Source: Alteromonas mediterranea DE (lineage in GTDB: Bacteria; Pseudomonadota; Gammaproteobacteria; Enterobacterales; Alteromonadaceae). Taken from it: a stretch of 64,000 nt of DNA. The translations under genes were made by a program, and so were the position numbers. The DNA lies in assembly GCF_000020585.3 (NCBI RefSeq), contig NC_011138.3:347501-411500 (forward strand), in the 5' to 3' direction. Position 1 is the first letter of the stretch. The number at the start of each line of letters is the position of its first letter. Below the pieces are notes generated by a model that ran no database searches, had not been told where the DNA came from, and saw only the letters and a program-made list of their open reading frames with translations. Below, in pieces: positions 16,764 to 25,401 of the stretch.

Positions 16764-17554
16764 TGAAATGGATAATAATCGTTCTTGGCTTAGTTGCTGC
16801 TGGCTTTGGCGTCAGTCATTTCATTCATATGCCTGAAGATAGCGCACAAATTCCATGGGAAAAAATGGTTGAACCCGGTTCACTCAGTAAGGCACATGCC
16901 TTTCTCGCGGATGACTGTTTGAGTTGTCACACACCGGTGAAGGGCGTTGAGCGTGACAAATGTGTGGCGTGTCATGCAAATGATACGCATATCGTAGCGC
17001 GTCAACCCACTGCATTTCATACCGACATCAAAGAATGTGCAAGTTGCCATGTAGAGCACAAAGGTGAATCGGCCAATATTTCGCTCATGAGCCATATAGC
17101 GTTAGTTGACATTGGTTTCAATATGCTCCCCAACCCAAATGTCCCGTTTGACGAGGGCGCTGCCACCATGGCGTTTTTGGAGAACATACTAGCGAATAAA
17201 CAAACTCCTGATCCCTTGTTTGTGCACCCTGAGGTCAGTGATAAAGAAGCCTTACTAAATTGTACGCAATGTCACAGCAACGATGATCGCCATTTAGGTC
17301 TATTTGGAGAGGATTGCGTGCAGTGTCACAGCACAGACAAATGGTCACTGCCAAAGTTTATTCACCCGTCGAGTCAATCACGTGATTGCAATCAATGTCA
17401 TGAAGCGCCGCCCAGTCACTATATGCAGCATTTTAAAATGATTTCCGCCAAAGTGGCAGGCGAGCCTAAAGCTAAAGTTGAGGAATGCTATGCCTGTCAT
17501 CAATCTACGTCCTGGAACGATATTAAGCGTGCCGGATGGTATAAACACCATTAA
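16760..17554 (+). CDS. Membrane-anchored heptaheme cytochrome c
   Basis: 264 aa with seven CXXCH motifs: CLSCH, CVACH, CASCH, CTQCH, CVQCH, CNQCH and CYACH. An uncleaved N-terminal helix (IIIVLGLVAAGFGVSHF) should anchor it to the inner membrane with the hemes in the periplasm. Extra His residues provide distal ligands. Heme spacing is uneven: three motifs near the N-terminus, a gap of about 75 residues, then four. This resembles class III/NapC-associated multiheme proteins without matching one I can name. ATG overlaps the b-type gene. Likely the periplasmic end of the electron path and a plausible partner of the anchor-less hydrogenase. Confidence 0.88.
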   Translation: MMKWIIIVLGLVAAGFGVSHFIHMPEDSAQIPWEKMVEPGSLSKAHAFLADDCLSCHTPVKGVERDKCVACHANDTHIVARQPTAFHTDIKECASCHVEHKGESANISLMSHIALVDIGFNMLPNPNVPFDEGAATMAFLENILANKQTPDPLFVHPEVSDKEALLNCTQCHSNDDRHLGLFGEDCVQCHSTDKWSLPKFIHPSSQSRDCNQCHEAPPSHYMQHFKMISAKVAGEPKAKVEECYACHQSTSWNDIKRAGWYKHH

Positions 17555-17566
17555 GGGGTACAAACT

Positions 17567-18790
17567 GTGATCACAAATTCCATTGCGCTCGCAACCTCGG
17601 TGCTGATCGCAATAGTATTGTTTCTGCCTCGCTTACGACAATCTGTCCAATGGCGGGCAACAGTCACACCGTTGGCTTCCATTATTGGTAGCGGCTTTTT
17701 GATCATTGCACCACTGCTGCATTCGGTAATGGGGAAATGGGCTCTGCTTGGAATAGTGTTGTTGTCCATTCTGGCATATGCGCTGGGGTCGGTTATTCGC
17801 TTCAATATACGCCATGCAGAACCTGAGCTAGCTAGCAATCAACAAAGCAGTATTGTGACGCTTGAAAAAGCAAGTCAATGGGCGCTTGGTGCGGCATATG
17901 CCATTTCCGTGGCGTTTTATATTAGTTTGTTTGCAGCGTTTGTTTTTGATCGTTTATCAATCTCTGATACGACGTACATCAAACTGTTTACCAGTGGGTT
18001 GCTTGTCATCATTACGGTGGTCGCTTGGCTCCGTGGTGCTAGGGGGCTAGAGACCATTGAGCTATTCGCCGTGACAATAAAGTTGGCTATTATAGTAGGT
18101 GTGCTCGCAGCGCTGGCAACCTACGACATACAAGTACAAAGTGCTTGGTTTCAACATGAAGCGATACAGGCATTGAGCCATTTTGAAACTGTTAGCATGC
18201 TCGCAGGCATGCTCATGGTAACGCAAGGGTTCGAGACAACCCGTTTTATGGGGAATAACTACACGCCAGAACAGCGCATTAAAGCGAGTCGTTATGCTCA
18301 GTGGATCGCTATTTTTCTCTATGTTGTTTTTATCGGTCTAACGTGTCCTATTTTTCTGGATTTTCCGATCACGGAATTAAACGAAACAACGATTAGCTAC
18401 ACCCTAGGGCAAGCAATATGGGTATTGCCGATTTTATTACTGGTTGCCGCCACGGCAAGTCAATTAAGTGCAGCATTAGCCGATACTATCGGTGGCGGAG
18501 GCCTCTTAAAAGAGCTTTTCCATTTACCTATCTCCCCGCAATTTTACTACGTTTTAGTCATCGCCATCGCAGGTATATTAGTTTGGTCATCCAACGTATT
18601 TGAAATTATTAATCTCGCTTCAAAAGGGTTTGCACTTTATTACCTGATCCAAACAATAATCGCGGTCAAACTCGTGATGCGTCAAAGCACAGGTCAACGC
18701 ATTAGGTCAACAAAATTACTTGGTCTATCGGTGATCGTTCTCTGTTTATTCTTTGTGATTGGCTGGTCAATTCCAGCACCTCATAGCTAA
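17567..18790 (+). CDS. APC-superfamily permease-like membrane protein
   Basis: 407 aa with about eleven TM helices, from GTG at 17567. SIIGSGFLIIAPLLHS early in the protein matches the glycine-rich unwound helix (GSGF) of amino acid/polyamine/organocation transporters, and the overall length fits. Residues such as VTQGFETTRFMGNNYTPEQR lie where helix 6 substrate contacts occur in the family. It lies 12 nt after the heptaheme cytochrome and 14 nt before the hydrogenase protease, so it is embedded in the hydrogenase operon. Substrate unknown; nickel, a cofactor precursor or an unrelated solute are all possible. Confidence 0.75.
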   Translation: MITNSIALATSVLIAIVLFLPRLRQSVQWRATVTPLASIIGSGFLIIAPLLHSVMGKWALLGIVLLSILAYALGSVIRFNIRHAEPELASNQQSSIVTLEKASQWALGAAYAISVAFYISLFAAFVFDRLSISDTTYIKLFTSGLLVIITVVAWLRGARGLETIELFAVTIKLAIIVGVLAALATYDIQVQSAWFQHEAIQALSHFETVSMLAGMLMVTQGFETTRFMGNNYTPEQRIKASRYAQWIAIFLYVVFIGLTCPIFLDFPITELNETTISYTLGQAIWVLPILLLVAATASQLSAALADTIGGGGLLKELFHLPISPQFYYVLVIAIAGILVWSSNVFEIINLASKGFALYYLIQTIIAVKLVMRQSTGQRIRSTKLLGLSVIVLCLFFVIGWSIPAPHS

Positions 18791-18804
18791 TAAGGAAAAT
18801 ACCG

Positions 18805-19359
18805 ATGCTATCAGTAGAAACTACACCACCAATTGACCAAATCAAAAACGCGGCTAAGCGCTACGCTATCATTGGTGTTGGAAATCTATTGCAGCGAGAT
18901 GATGGCGTTGGTGTGCACGCGGTTCGTGCTATGCAACCCCTGCTAAAGTCTTATTCAAATGTATCTTGCATTGACGCTGGGACACTGAGCTATGAACTTT
19001 TGGAGTGGGTTGCGAGTTCCGATCATACGATAGTCATCGACGCGGCTTATATGCGCTGTCCGCCTGGCACGGTGAGAGTGTTTGAGAACGAGGCAATTGC
19101 GGATCAGTTTCAGCAAGCGACGACCCATTCCGTTCACCAGATCACGTTACGCGACACATTGTTGACCAGCCAAACGTTATATTCAAAACCTTCTGCGGTG
19201 ACGTTAATTGGCGTAGAGCCGGAGGCGATTGAGTGGGGAACCTCTTTGAGTCCAAAGGTAAATGCAGCGCTATCATCGATCATGGATATCGCATTTGCTT
19301 GCTTATCAGGCGACAACGTTCAGACCTATAAACCGGCAACCCAAAAGGAGGCACGATGA
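18805..19359 (+). CDS. hynD: Hydrogenase maturation endopeptidase (HyaD/HybD/HynD family)
   Basis: 184 aa cytoplasmic protease that removes the C-terminal peptide of the nickel-loaded large subunit. The family start IIGVGNLLQRDDGVGVHAV is intact: GxGN with the acidic nickel ligand in QRDDG. The second ligand is Asp in CIDAGTLSYELLEW and the third a His in THSVHQITLRDTLLTS. Its substrate here is HynL, whose cleavable tail is visible (see that entry). It overlaps hupH by 4 nt (ATGA). The first 16 residues before RYAIIGVGN are extra relative to the family, but the ATG at 18805 is well spaced from an AAGGA. Confidence 0.92.
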   Translation: MLSVETTPPIDQIKNAAKRYAIIGVGNLLQRDDGVGVHAVRAMQPLLKSYSNVSCIDAGTLSYELLEWVASSDHTIVIDAAYMRCPPGTVRVFENEAIADQFQQATTHSVHQITLRDTLLTSQTLYSKPSAVTLIGVEPEAIEWGTSLSPKVNAALSSIMDIAFACLSGDNVQTYKPATQKEAR

Positions 19360-19790
19360 CCGAAGAACTCATTTTTATGACATCAAATGCTGATAAAACG
19401 GGCAACGTAATGCCGCTTTTGCATCAGATACGTCATGCGTTGTCTCAGTTAATTGAACGACAAGAACAAACCACGATTGATCTGCGACGATTGCCTTTAA
19501 GCGCTAGCGAAGAAGCGCAGTTAGAAGCTTTTCTTGGGCATGGAGAGGTTAAAGCTGATATTCAGGCGCTGGGTGATACGGTGCTAATCGAATCACGCTA
19601 CGCAGGCGTTTGGCTTGAAATTCACTATAACGAAGATGTGGAGATCATGGGCAAATACGTTCATATCTGTACCTGTCCACCAATCATAAAATCTCAGCCA
19701 GAAGATATGGTGTTATCGCTCAGCAATATAGTGTCTGACATCCATTCGTTGTCTCATCAATCTTCTGATGAAACGGCTAAGGAGGATTGA
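19356..19790 (+). CDS. hupH: HupH/HyaF-type hydrogenase expression protein (C-terminal domain form)
   Basis: 144 aa. The segment LPLSASEEAQLEAFLGHGEV, then ESRYAGVWLEIHYN, matches the HupH/HyaF C-terminal domain, whose members are needed for small-subunit maturation in several hydrogenases. Full HupH proteins are about 280 aa, so this is a short form with the C-terminal domain only. CTCPP near residue 107 is a possible metal contact. It is coupled to hynD upstream (ATGA) and ends 1 nt before hynS. The exact biochemical role of the family is not settled. Confidence 0.8.
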   Translation: MTEELIFMTSNADKTGNVMPLLHQIRHALSQLIERQEQTTIDLRRLPLSASEEAQLEAFLGHGEVKADIQALGDTVLIESRYAGVWLEIHYNEDVEIMGKYVHICTCPPIIKSQPEDMVLSLSNIVSDIHSLSHQSSDETAKED

Positions 19791-19791
19791 A

Positions 19792-20790
19792 ATGGCGCTA
19801 CCAACATTAAACAAGCAGTTACAAGCGTCCGGTATCTCAAGACGCACATTTCTTAAGTTTTGCGCTACAACGGCGTCTTTACTGGCATTGCCGCAAAGCG
19901 CTGTTGCCGATTTGGCGACTGCCCTTGGCAATGCGAGAAGACCCTCTGTGATTTGGTTGCCCTTTCAAGAGTGCACAGGGTGTACCGAAGCAATATTGCG
20001 CTCTCATGCTCCCACATTGGAAAGCCTTATTTTCGATCATATTTCGTTGGATTATCAGCATACGATAATGGCTGCTGCGGGAGAGCAAGCTGAAGACGCT
20101 AGGCGTGCGGCGATGAACGCGCACAAAGGGCAATATTTGTTGTTGGTTGATGGTTCGGTTCCGGTGGGTAACCCAGGATACTCAACGATCAGTGGCATGA
20201 GTAATGTCGATATGCTGAGAGAATCGGCAAAAGATGCTGCGGGTATTATTGCCATCGGTACCTGCGCGTCTTTTGGCGGGATCCCTAAAGCAAACCCAAA
20301 TCCGACGGGGGCAGTGGCAGTAAGCGACATTATTACAGACAAGCCAATCGTAAACATTTCAGGCTGTCCGCCACTGCCTATCGCGATTACAGCTGTGTTG
20401 GTTCATTACCTGACGTTTAAGCGTTTCCCTGATCTCGACGAATTACAACGCCCACTCGCTTTTTTTGGTGAAAGCATCCATGACAGATGTTATCGACGCC
20501 CATTTTTTGAACAACGTAAATTTGCAAAATCGTTTGATGATGAGGGGGCAAAAAATGGGTGGTGTTTGTTCGAACTTGGTTGTAAAGGGCCCGAAACCTT
20601 TAACGCATGTGCAACGGTTAAATGGAATCAAGGCACGAGTTTTCCTATCGAATCTGGCCATCCGTGTCTTGGTTGCTCTGAGCCCGATTTCTGGGATAAA
20701 AGCAGCTTTTACCAAGCCTTGGGTCCATGGGAGTGGTACAAATCCAAACCCGGCAAAGGTGCACAGAAGCATGCTGGGAAAAACTCATAA
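19792..20790 (+). CDS. hynS: [NiFe]-hydrogenase small subunit, Tat-exported, no C-terminal anchor
   Basis: 332 aa from ATG at 19792, preceded by GGAGG at 19781; eight earlier codons are open but overlap hupH. Tat signal SRRTFLK (Arg17/Arg18) is followed by a hydrophobic stretch. Proximal 4Fe-4S ligands include Cys61 and Cys64 in ECTGCTE, then GTCASFGGI and SGCPPLP. Distal and medial cluster ligands are in HDRCYRRPFF, GWCLFELGCKGP, FNACATVKWN and HPCLGCSEPDF. The extra proximal cysteines of O2-tolerant enzymes are absent: glycine sits in CTGC and in SFGGI. The protein ends shortly after the distal cluster with a hydrophilic tail, without the TM helix found in HyaA/HupS types, so the enzyme should be soluble in the periplasm or held by a partner. 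Confidence 0.95.
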   Translation: MALPTLNKQLQASGISRRTFLKFCATTASLLALPQSAVADLATALGNARRPSVIWLPFQECTGCTEAILRSHAPTLESLIFDHISLDYQHTIMAAAGEQAEDARRAAMNAHKGQYLLLVDGSVPVGNPGYSTISGMSNVDMLRESAKDAAGIIAIGTCASFGGIPKANPNPTGAVAVSDIITDKPIVNISGCPPLPIAITAVLVHYLTFKRFPDLDELQRPLAFFGESIHDRCYRRPFFEQRKFAKSFDDEGAKNGWCLFELGCKGPETFNACATVKWNQGTSFPIESGHPCLGCSEPDFWDKSSFYQALGPWEWYKSKPGKGAQKHAGKNS

Positions 20791-20807
20791 GATAATAGGC
20801 AAGGCTC

Positions 20808-22685
20808 ATGGAAAATACAGCAAGTAACAACCGGTTAGTCGTCGATCCTATCACTCGAATTGAAGGGCATCTTCGAATAGAAGCTGAAATGGATGGGAAT
20901 ACCATCAAACAGGCGTTCTCATCAGGCACGTCTGTTCGGGGAATTGAACTGATTTTACAAGGCAGAGATCCGCGTGACGCTTGGGCTTTTGCGCAACGTA
21001 TCTGTGGCGTCTGCACGCTGGTGCATGGTATGGCATCGGTGCGTGCTGTCGAAGATGCAATTAGAAAAGCTTGGCGGTCAAACGCAAAATTAGGGGTTGC
21101 CATTGGAAAGCCCTCCATGACATCTATGCCAAAAGGACCGATGCAACATGGTAAAAAAGGGCACCGACAGTCACGTACTTCAATAGGCGTACTGAGTGAA
21201 GCAGAAATGGCTATCCCTCAAAATGCACAACTGATAAGAAACATCATGATTGCAACCCAATATGTGCATGATCACGTGATGCATTTTTATCACTTGCATG
21301 CCCTAGATTGGGTTGACGTTGTTTCTGCACTAGATGCAGATCCAACGAGAACCGCTACGCTCGCCGGTCAATTGAGTGATTATCCTCGTTCATCGCCGGG
21401 ATATTTCAAAGATGTGAAGCAAAAAGTCAAAACGCTGGTTGAGTCTGGGCAGCTAGGGATATTCAGTAACGCGTATTGGGGGCATCCTGGCTATAAACTG
21501 CCACCTGAAGTTAACTTGATGGCATTAGCACATTATTTAGATGCGCTAACGTGGCAGCGTGAAGTTGTAAAAGTTCACACCATATTTGGAGGGAAAAACC
21601 CTCATCCTAATTTTGTCGTTGGCGGCGTGCCTTCACCGATTAATCTCAATGCGTCAACGGGTATTAACACGAGTCGATTAGTGCAACTACAAGATGCTAT
21701 CACGCAAATGAAGAGCTTTGTCGATCAGGTGTATTACCCCGATATTGTGGCGATTGCGGGTTATTACAAAGAGTGGGGGACACGAGGGGAAGGGCTGGGT
21801 AACTTTCTTACCTATGGAGACTTACCTATGACATCAATGGATGACCCTGATTCTTTCTTGTTTCCACGAGGTGCAATACTTGGTCGAGACTTGAGTAAAG
21901 TGCATGACCTTGATCTAGATGATCCCTCTGAAATTCAAGAATTCGTCTCTTCCTCCTGGTATCGATATAGTGGAGGGAACGCAAGTGGTTTACACCCTTT
22001 TAATGGACAAACAACACTCGAGTATACTGGTCCGAAACCGCCTTACAAGCACCTAAATGTAGGGGCTGAATATTCATGGTTGAAAAGTCCGCGTTGGAAA
22101 GGCCATGCGATGGAGGTGGGACCGCTGGCTCGCGTGCTAATGATGTATGCTAAAAAAGATGCCGCTGCGCAAGACATCGTTAATCGATCTCTTTCTATCT
22201 TGGATTTAGAGACCTCTGCACTTTTCTCCACACTCGGTAGGACGCTCGCCAGAGCAGTGGAAACAAAAATTGTGGTTAACCAGCTACAGTCTTGGTATGA
22301 CCAACTATTGGATAATATCGCAAAGGGCGATACCGATACGTTTAACCCTCTGTATTTTGACCCTACCAATTGGCCAATTAAAGGCCAGGGGGTAGGCGTG
22401 ATGGAAGCGCCTCGTGGCGCGTTGGGGCATTGGTTGGTCATGCAAAATGGCAAAATTGAGAATTACCAATGTGTCGTGCCTACGACATGGAACGCTGGAC
22501 CTCGAGATCCCAACTCACAGGCAGGTGCTTATGAAGCCGCTCTGCAAGATAAACATACGCTACATGATCCTGACCAACCTTTAGAGATTTTGCGAACACT
22601 TCATAGTTTTGACCCCTGCTTAGCATGTGCCGTGCACGTAATGGACGAAACAGGGGAAGAGCGTTTGCGTCTAAAAGTTCGTTAA
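20808..22685 (+). CDS. hynL: [NiFe]-hydrogenase large subunit
   Basis: 625 aa catalytic subunit holding the Ni-Fe(CN)2CO centre. N-terminal RICGVCTLVH gives Cys66 and Cys69; C-terminal DPCLACAVH gives Cys604 and Cys607 with His610. The 15 residues after His610 (VMDETGEERLRLKVR) are the tail removed by HynD after nickel insertion. Length and motifs fit group 1 uptake/bidirectional periplasmic enzymes. It has no signal of its own and travels with HynS by Tat. The gene follows hynS by 17 nt and is followed by a small membrane protein and hypC. Confidence 0.96.
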   Translation: MENTASNNRLVVDPITRIEGHLRIEAEMDGNTIKQAFSSGTSVRGIELILQGRDPRDAWAFAQRICGVCTLVHGMASVRAVEDAIRKAWRSNAKLGVAIGKPSMTSMPKGPMQHGKKGHRQSRTSIGVLSEAEMAIPQNAQLIRNIMIATQYVHDHVMHFYHLHALDWVDVVSALDADPTRTATLAGQLSDYPRSSPGYFKDVKQKVKTLVESGQLGIFSNAYWGHPGYKLPPEVNLMALAHYLDALTWQREVVKVHTIFGGKNPHPNFVVGGVPSPINLNASTGINTSRLVQLQDAITQMKSFVDQVYYPDIVAIAGYYKEWGTRGEGLGNFLTYGDLPMTSMDDPDSFLFPRGAILGRDLSKVHDLDLDDPSEIQEFVSSSWYRYSGGNASGLHPFNGQTTLEYTGPKPPYKHLNVGAEYSWLKSPRWKGHAMEVGPLARVLMMYAKKDAAAQDIVNRSLSILDLETSALFSTLGRTLARAVETKIVVNQLQSWYDQLLDNIAKGDTDTFNPLYFDPTNWPIKGQGVGVMEAPRGALGHWLVMQNGKIENYQCVVPTTWNAGPRDPNSQAGAYEAALQDKHTLHDPDQPLEILRTLHSFDPCLACAVHVMDETGEERLRLKVR

Positions 22686-22703
22686 CCTTACTTGAGGAAT
22701 ATT

Positions 22704-22919
22704 ATGAAAATCAAAAATAGTATTAGAAAGTCAGTTACTTCTTTAATTGCCTTTTTTTACCTGGTGGTAGGTTCACCCGTTAGTTATGCGCACCCGGGTC
22801 ATCAAGGCGATCATTCACTACTTTTGGGATCGCTGGTGTCAACAATCGTGCTTGTCACCGTTGCGCTGTTTATTTATCGAGCTAGAGCAAGTAGGCCCTA
22901 TCAACGGGTAAAACAGTAA
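22704..22919 (+). CDS. Small His-bearing single-TM protein between hynL and hypC
   Basis: 71 aa. The ATG at 22704 has GAGGA at 22694-22698; a TTG at 22692 is less likely. The signal peptide ends PVSYA, so the mature protein starts HPGHQGDHS, an N-terminal His cluster of the kind that binds Ni(II) or Cu(II). One TM helix follows (LLLGSLVSTIVLVTVALFIY), then a short basic tail. The last bases TAATG overlap the hypC start. The family is not recognised. Its place in a hydrogenase operon suggests a role in nickel uptake or anchoring, by position only. Confidence 0.7.
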   Translation: MKIKNSIRKSVTSLIAFFYLVVGSPVSYAHPGHQGDHSLLLGSLVSTIVLVTVALFIYRARASRPYQRVKQ

Positions 22920-23146
22920 TGTGTCTCGCTATCCCCATGAAAGTCATTGCAATTAAAGGCTTTAACGCAACGTGTGAAGCGAAAGGTGTCTCTCGCGAGG
23001 TGAGTTTACATTTAGTGCAAGGGCTAGAGGTCAAAGTTGGCGACTATGTGATGGTACATGTTGGTTATGCTCTCCAAGTGATCACCTATGATGAAGCGCA
23101 GGTGACATGGGAGATGCTCGATCAGGTCATTGCTTACGATGCATGA
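22919..23146 (+). CDS. hypC: HypC hydrogenase maturation chaperone
   Basis: 75 aa. Begins MCLAIPMKVI with the essential Cys2 that binds the Fe(CN)2CO moiety and docks on HypD and the large-subunit precursor. Small beta-barrel body with VKVGDYVMVHVGYALQVI. The start overlaps the previous gene (TAATG) and its end overlaps hypA by 8 nt. Length and motif leave little doubt. Confidence 0.95.
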   Translation: MCLAIPMKVIAIKGFNATCEAKGVSREVSLHLVQGLEVKVGDYVMVHVGYALQVITYDEAQVTWEMLDQVIAYDA

Positions 23147-23525
23147 AATTAGTCTTTGCTATAGCTTGCTTGACACAGTCGCTGTTCACCAGCGAGCAAA
23201 CATGAATAAGTCTGTCAGTCTGGTTCACGTCAAAGTCGGCCCACTGTCAGGTGTTGAGCCTGACTTGCTGCACCATGCGTTCTTGGCGTGTAGAACTCAC
23301 ACCATTGGCGATCAGGCAACGCTTAGAATTGACACAAGCGCTATCAAGATACGCTGTAAATTGTGTGGCGAATTCAGCCGAGTTTCGGTGAATAGCATCC
23401 TATGTGCAAGTTGCGGTGCTTGGCAAACCGACCTCATTGAGGGCGATGAATTTATATTGCAACGAATAGAGTTTATCGCACCTGACAATTTTACAGAATC
23501 AAAGGAGAGAAAACATGTGCGGTAA
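23139..23525 (+). CDS. hypA: HypA nickel-insertion protein
   Basis: 128 aa from ATG at 23139. This start gives the invariant MHEISL N-terminus, whose amino group, His2 and neighbouring residues bind Ni(II); the longer TTG start would bury it. The C-terminal zinc site has CKLCGEF and CASCGAW. HypA brings nickel to the large subunit together with HypB. It overlaps hypC by 8 nt and hypB by 11 nt, so the maturation genes are tightly coupled. Confidence 0.94.
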   Translation: MHEISLCYSLLDTVAVHQRANMNKSVSLVHVKVGPLSGVEPDLLHHAFLACRTHTIGDQATLRIDTSAIKIRCKLCGEFSRVSVNSILCASCGAWQTDLIEGDEFILQRIEFIAPDNFTESKERKHVR

Positions 23526-24261
23526 CTGTGGTTGCGAAACGCAAGTAAAATCAGAGAAAACTGACAAGCCATCAGCAAATATCGTTGAGGTTCACGCAAA
23601 TTTAAAAAGCAACAATGACAACCAAGCGATAGCAAACCGTGCTTTATTTGACGCACATAATGTACTAGTGATTAATTTGATGTCATCCCCAGGCAGTGGA
23701 AAAACCAGGCTACTCGAAGAAACGATACGTGCGCTTAAGTCGCAATACGCGATGGCGGTGATTGAAGGCGACCTCGAAACTGAAAATGACGCAAATAGAA
23801 TTAGACGTCATGGTGTGCAGGCGGAGCAAATCGCCACGGGCCAAGGGTGTCACTTGGACGCCAGTATGGTGCAAAAGGTACTTGGAAGATTTAGCTTACA
23901 AAAACTAGACGTTTTGTTTATAGAGAATGTTGGCAATTTGATTTGTCCAGCGTGTTTTGATTTAGGACAGCACTTAAACATTATTTTGCTGTCCGTACCA
24001 GAAGGTGATGATAAGCCTGAAAAGTACCCAGTGATGTTTCGTGCCGCGGACGTCATGCTTATTTCTAAGACCGATTACTTGCAATTTCACGATGAATTCA
24101 ATGTACCTCGCGCGATTGAATCATTTCGTAAAGTGGGCAACGATGCGCCCGTTCTCGAAGTGTCTTCATTGAAAAGTCAACATCTAGAGCGTTGGTTTTC
24201 TTATTTTACGCACGCCATTACAGCTCATCAGTCTCAGTCGTTACAAAATAGCGGAGTCTAA
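23515..24261 (+). CDS. hypB: HypB GTPase for nickel insertion
   Basis: 248 aa SIMIBI-class GTPase. N-terminal MCGNCGCE is the high-affinity metal motif (CxxCGC). P-loop SSPGSGKT, followed by IEGDLETENDANRIR and the metal/dimer region GQGCHLDA. LICPACFD and SKTDYL (G4-like) complete the G domain. The His-rich stretch that stores nickel in some HypB proteins is missing; the first 40 residues instead are Lys/Asn-rich. It acts with HypA in the cytoplasm and sits 6 nt before hypD. Confidence 0.95.
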   Translation: MCGNCGCETQVKSEKTDKPSANIVEVHANLKSNNDNQAIANRALFDAHNVLVINLMSSPGSGKTRLLEETIRALKSQYAMAVIEGDLETENDANRIRRHGVQAEQIATGQGCHLDASMVQKVLGRFSLQKLDVLFIENVGNLICPACFDLGQHLNIILLSVPEGDDKPEKYPVMFRAADVMLISKTDYLQFHDEFNVPRAIESFRKVGNDAPVLEVSSLKSQHLERWFSYFTHAITAHQSQSLQNSGV

Positions 24262-24267
24262 AGTCTT

Positions 24268-25401
24268 ATGTACAGTGTTGAATCGTTGCTAAGAGACATT
24301 AAGAATACCTCGCTTTCAAAACCGTTTCGTATTCTTAATGTTTGCGGTGGCCATGAGCGTGCGATTACGCGCGCTGGATTTAGAACGTTGTTTCAGCACA
24401 ATATTCATCTGATACCTGGGCCAGGGTGCCCCGTTTGTATTTGCCCCGAAGAGGATATTGCATACGCGATACACTTAGCCATTAACGAAAATGTCGTTAT
24501 CGTTAGTTTTGGTGACATGCTCCGCGTCCCAGTCGAACACGAAATGGGTGGCTGTAGCTCATTGATAGACGCAAAAAATCAAGGGGCCGATATCCGTCCG
24601 ATATCTTCTCCTCAAGAAGCGGTATCTATAGCATTGGAAGAACCTCGTAAGGTTATTGTGTTTTTTGCTGTTGGTTTTGAAACGACTATGGCACCGATTG
24701 CAGCAACACTGCTTAATGATTTACCCAATAACTTTAAAGTATTATTGTCTGGACGACTTACTTGGCCAGCAGTTGCCCATGTGCTTGAGAGTCAACCGAA
24801 TACTTTTGATGCACTGATTGCGCCAGGCCACGTTGCGACAATTATGGGTAGTGAAGAATGGCAGTTTGCAATCGACCATCATAATTTGCCTGTCAGTATT
24901 GCTGGTTTTCATCCAGAAAGTTTGCTGTTGTCGCTCCAAACGCTGCTCGGTAATTGTTCAAATAAAGTCGTCACACTGAGTAACCGCTATCCCGAAGTGG
25001 TAAAGCAAAACGGCAATGCAGCAGCTAAAGCAATAATCAATAAAGCGTTCACTATCGTTGACGCACATTGGCGAGGAATTGGTGTTATTCCTGGTTCTGG
25101 ATTTTCCTTTGCTTCGAGACTATCGCACCTAGACGCCACAAACGATTATGCGCCAGTCGATTTCCCTTCGCAATGTGCGCAAAACGTTCCTGAAACCACA
25201 TCGCCCTGTGAAAAAGTGATCCTCGGAAAAATGGCACCTGATGCGTGCCCGTTTTTTGGTCAGGAATGCAAACCAGCATCCCCTAAAGGCGCATGTATGG
25301 TGTCTGATGAGGGGGCTTGCCGAATTTGGTATAGCTCTGGTGAGCGCTCGATAACAAATGTTATCAAAAAGGGGAATACGCTAAAGGTGGAGATGAAGTG
25401 A
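24268..25401 (+). CDS. hypD: HypD scaffold for Fe(CN)2CO assembly
   Basis: 377 aa, full length. Shows CGGHE near residue 27, GPGCPVCICPEEDI, the central ETTMAP and PGHVATIMG segments, and the C-terminal 4Fe-4S region CPFFGQECKP, KGACMVSDEGACRIW. HypD carries the iron on which HypC, HypE and HypF build the cyanide and CO ligands. Its TGA stop overlaps the hypF ATG (TGATG). Confidence 0.95.
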   Translation: MYSVESLLRDIKNTSLSKPFRILNVCGGHERAITRAGFRTLFQHNIHLIPGPGCPVCICPEEDIAYAIHLAINENVVIVSFGDMLRVPVEHEMGGCSSLIDAKNQGADIRPISSPQEAVSIALEEPRKVIVFFAVGFETTMAPIAATLLNDLPNNFKVLLSGRLTWPAVAHVLESQPNTFDALIAPGHVATIMGSEEWQFAIDHHNLPVSIAGFHPESLLLSLQTLLGNCSNKVVTLSNRYPEVVKQNGNAAAKAIINKAFTIVDAHWRGIGVIPGSGFSFASRLSHLDATNDYAPVDFPSQCAQNVPETTSPCEKVILGKMAPDACPFFGQECKPASPKGACMVSDEGACRIWYSSGERSITNVIKKGNTLKVEMK

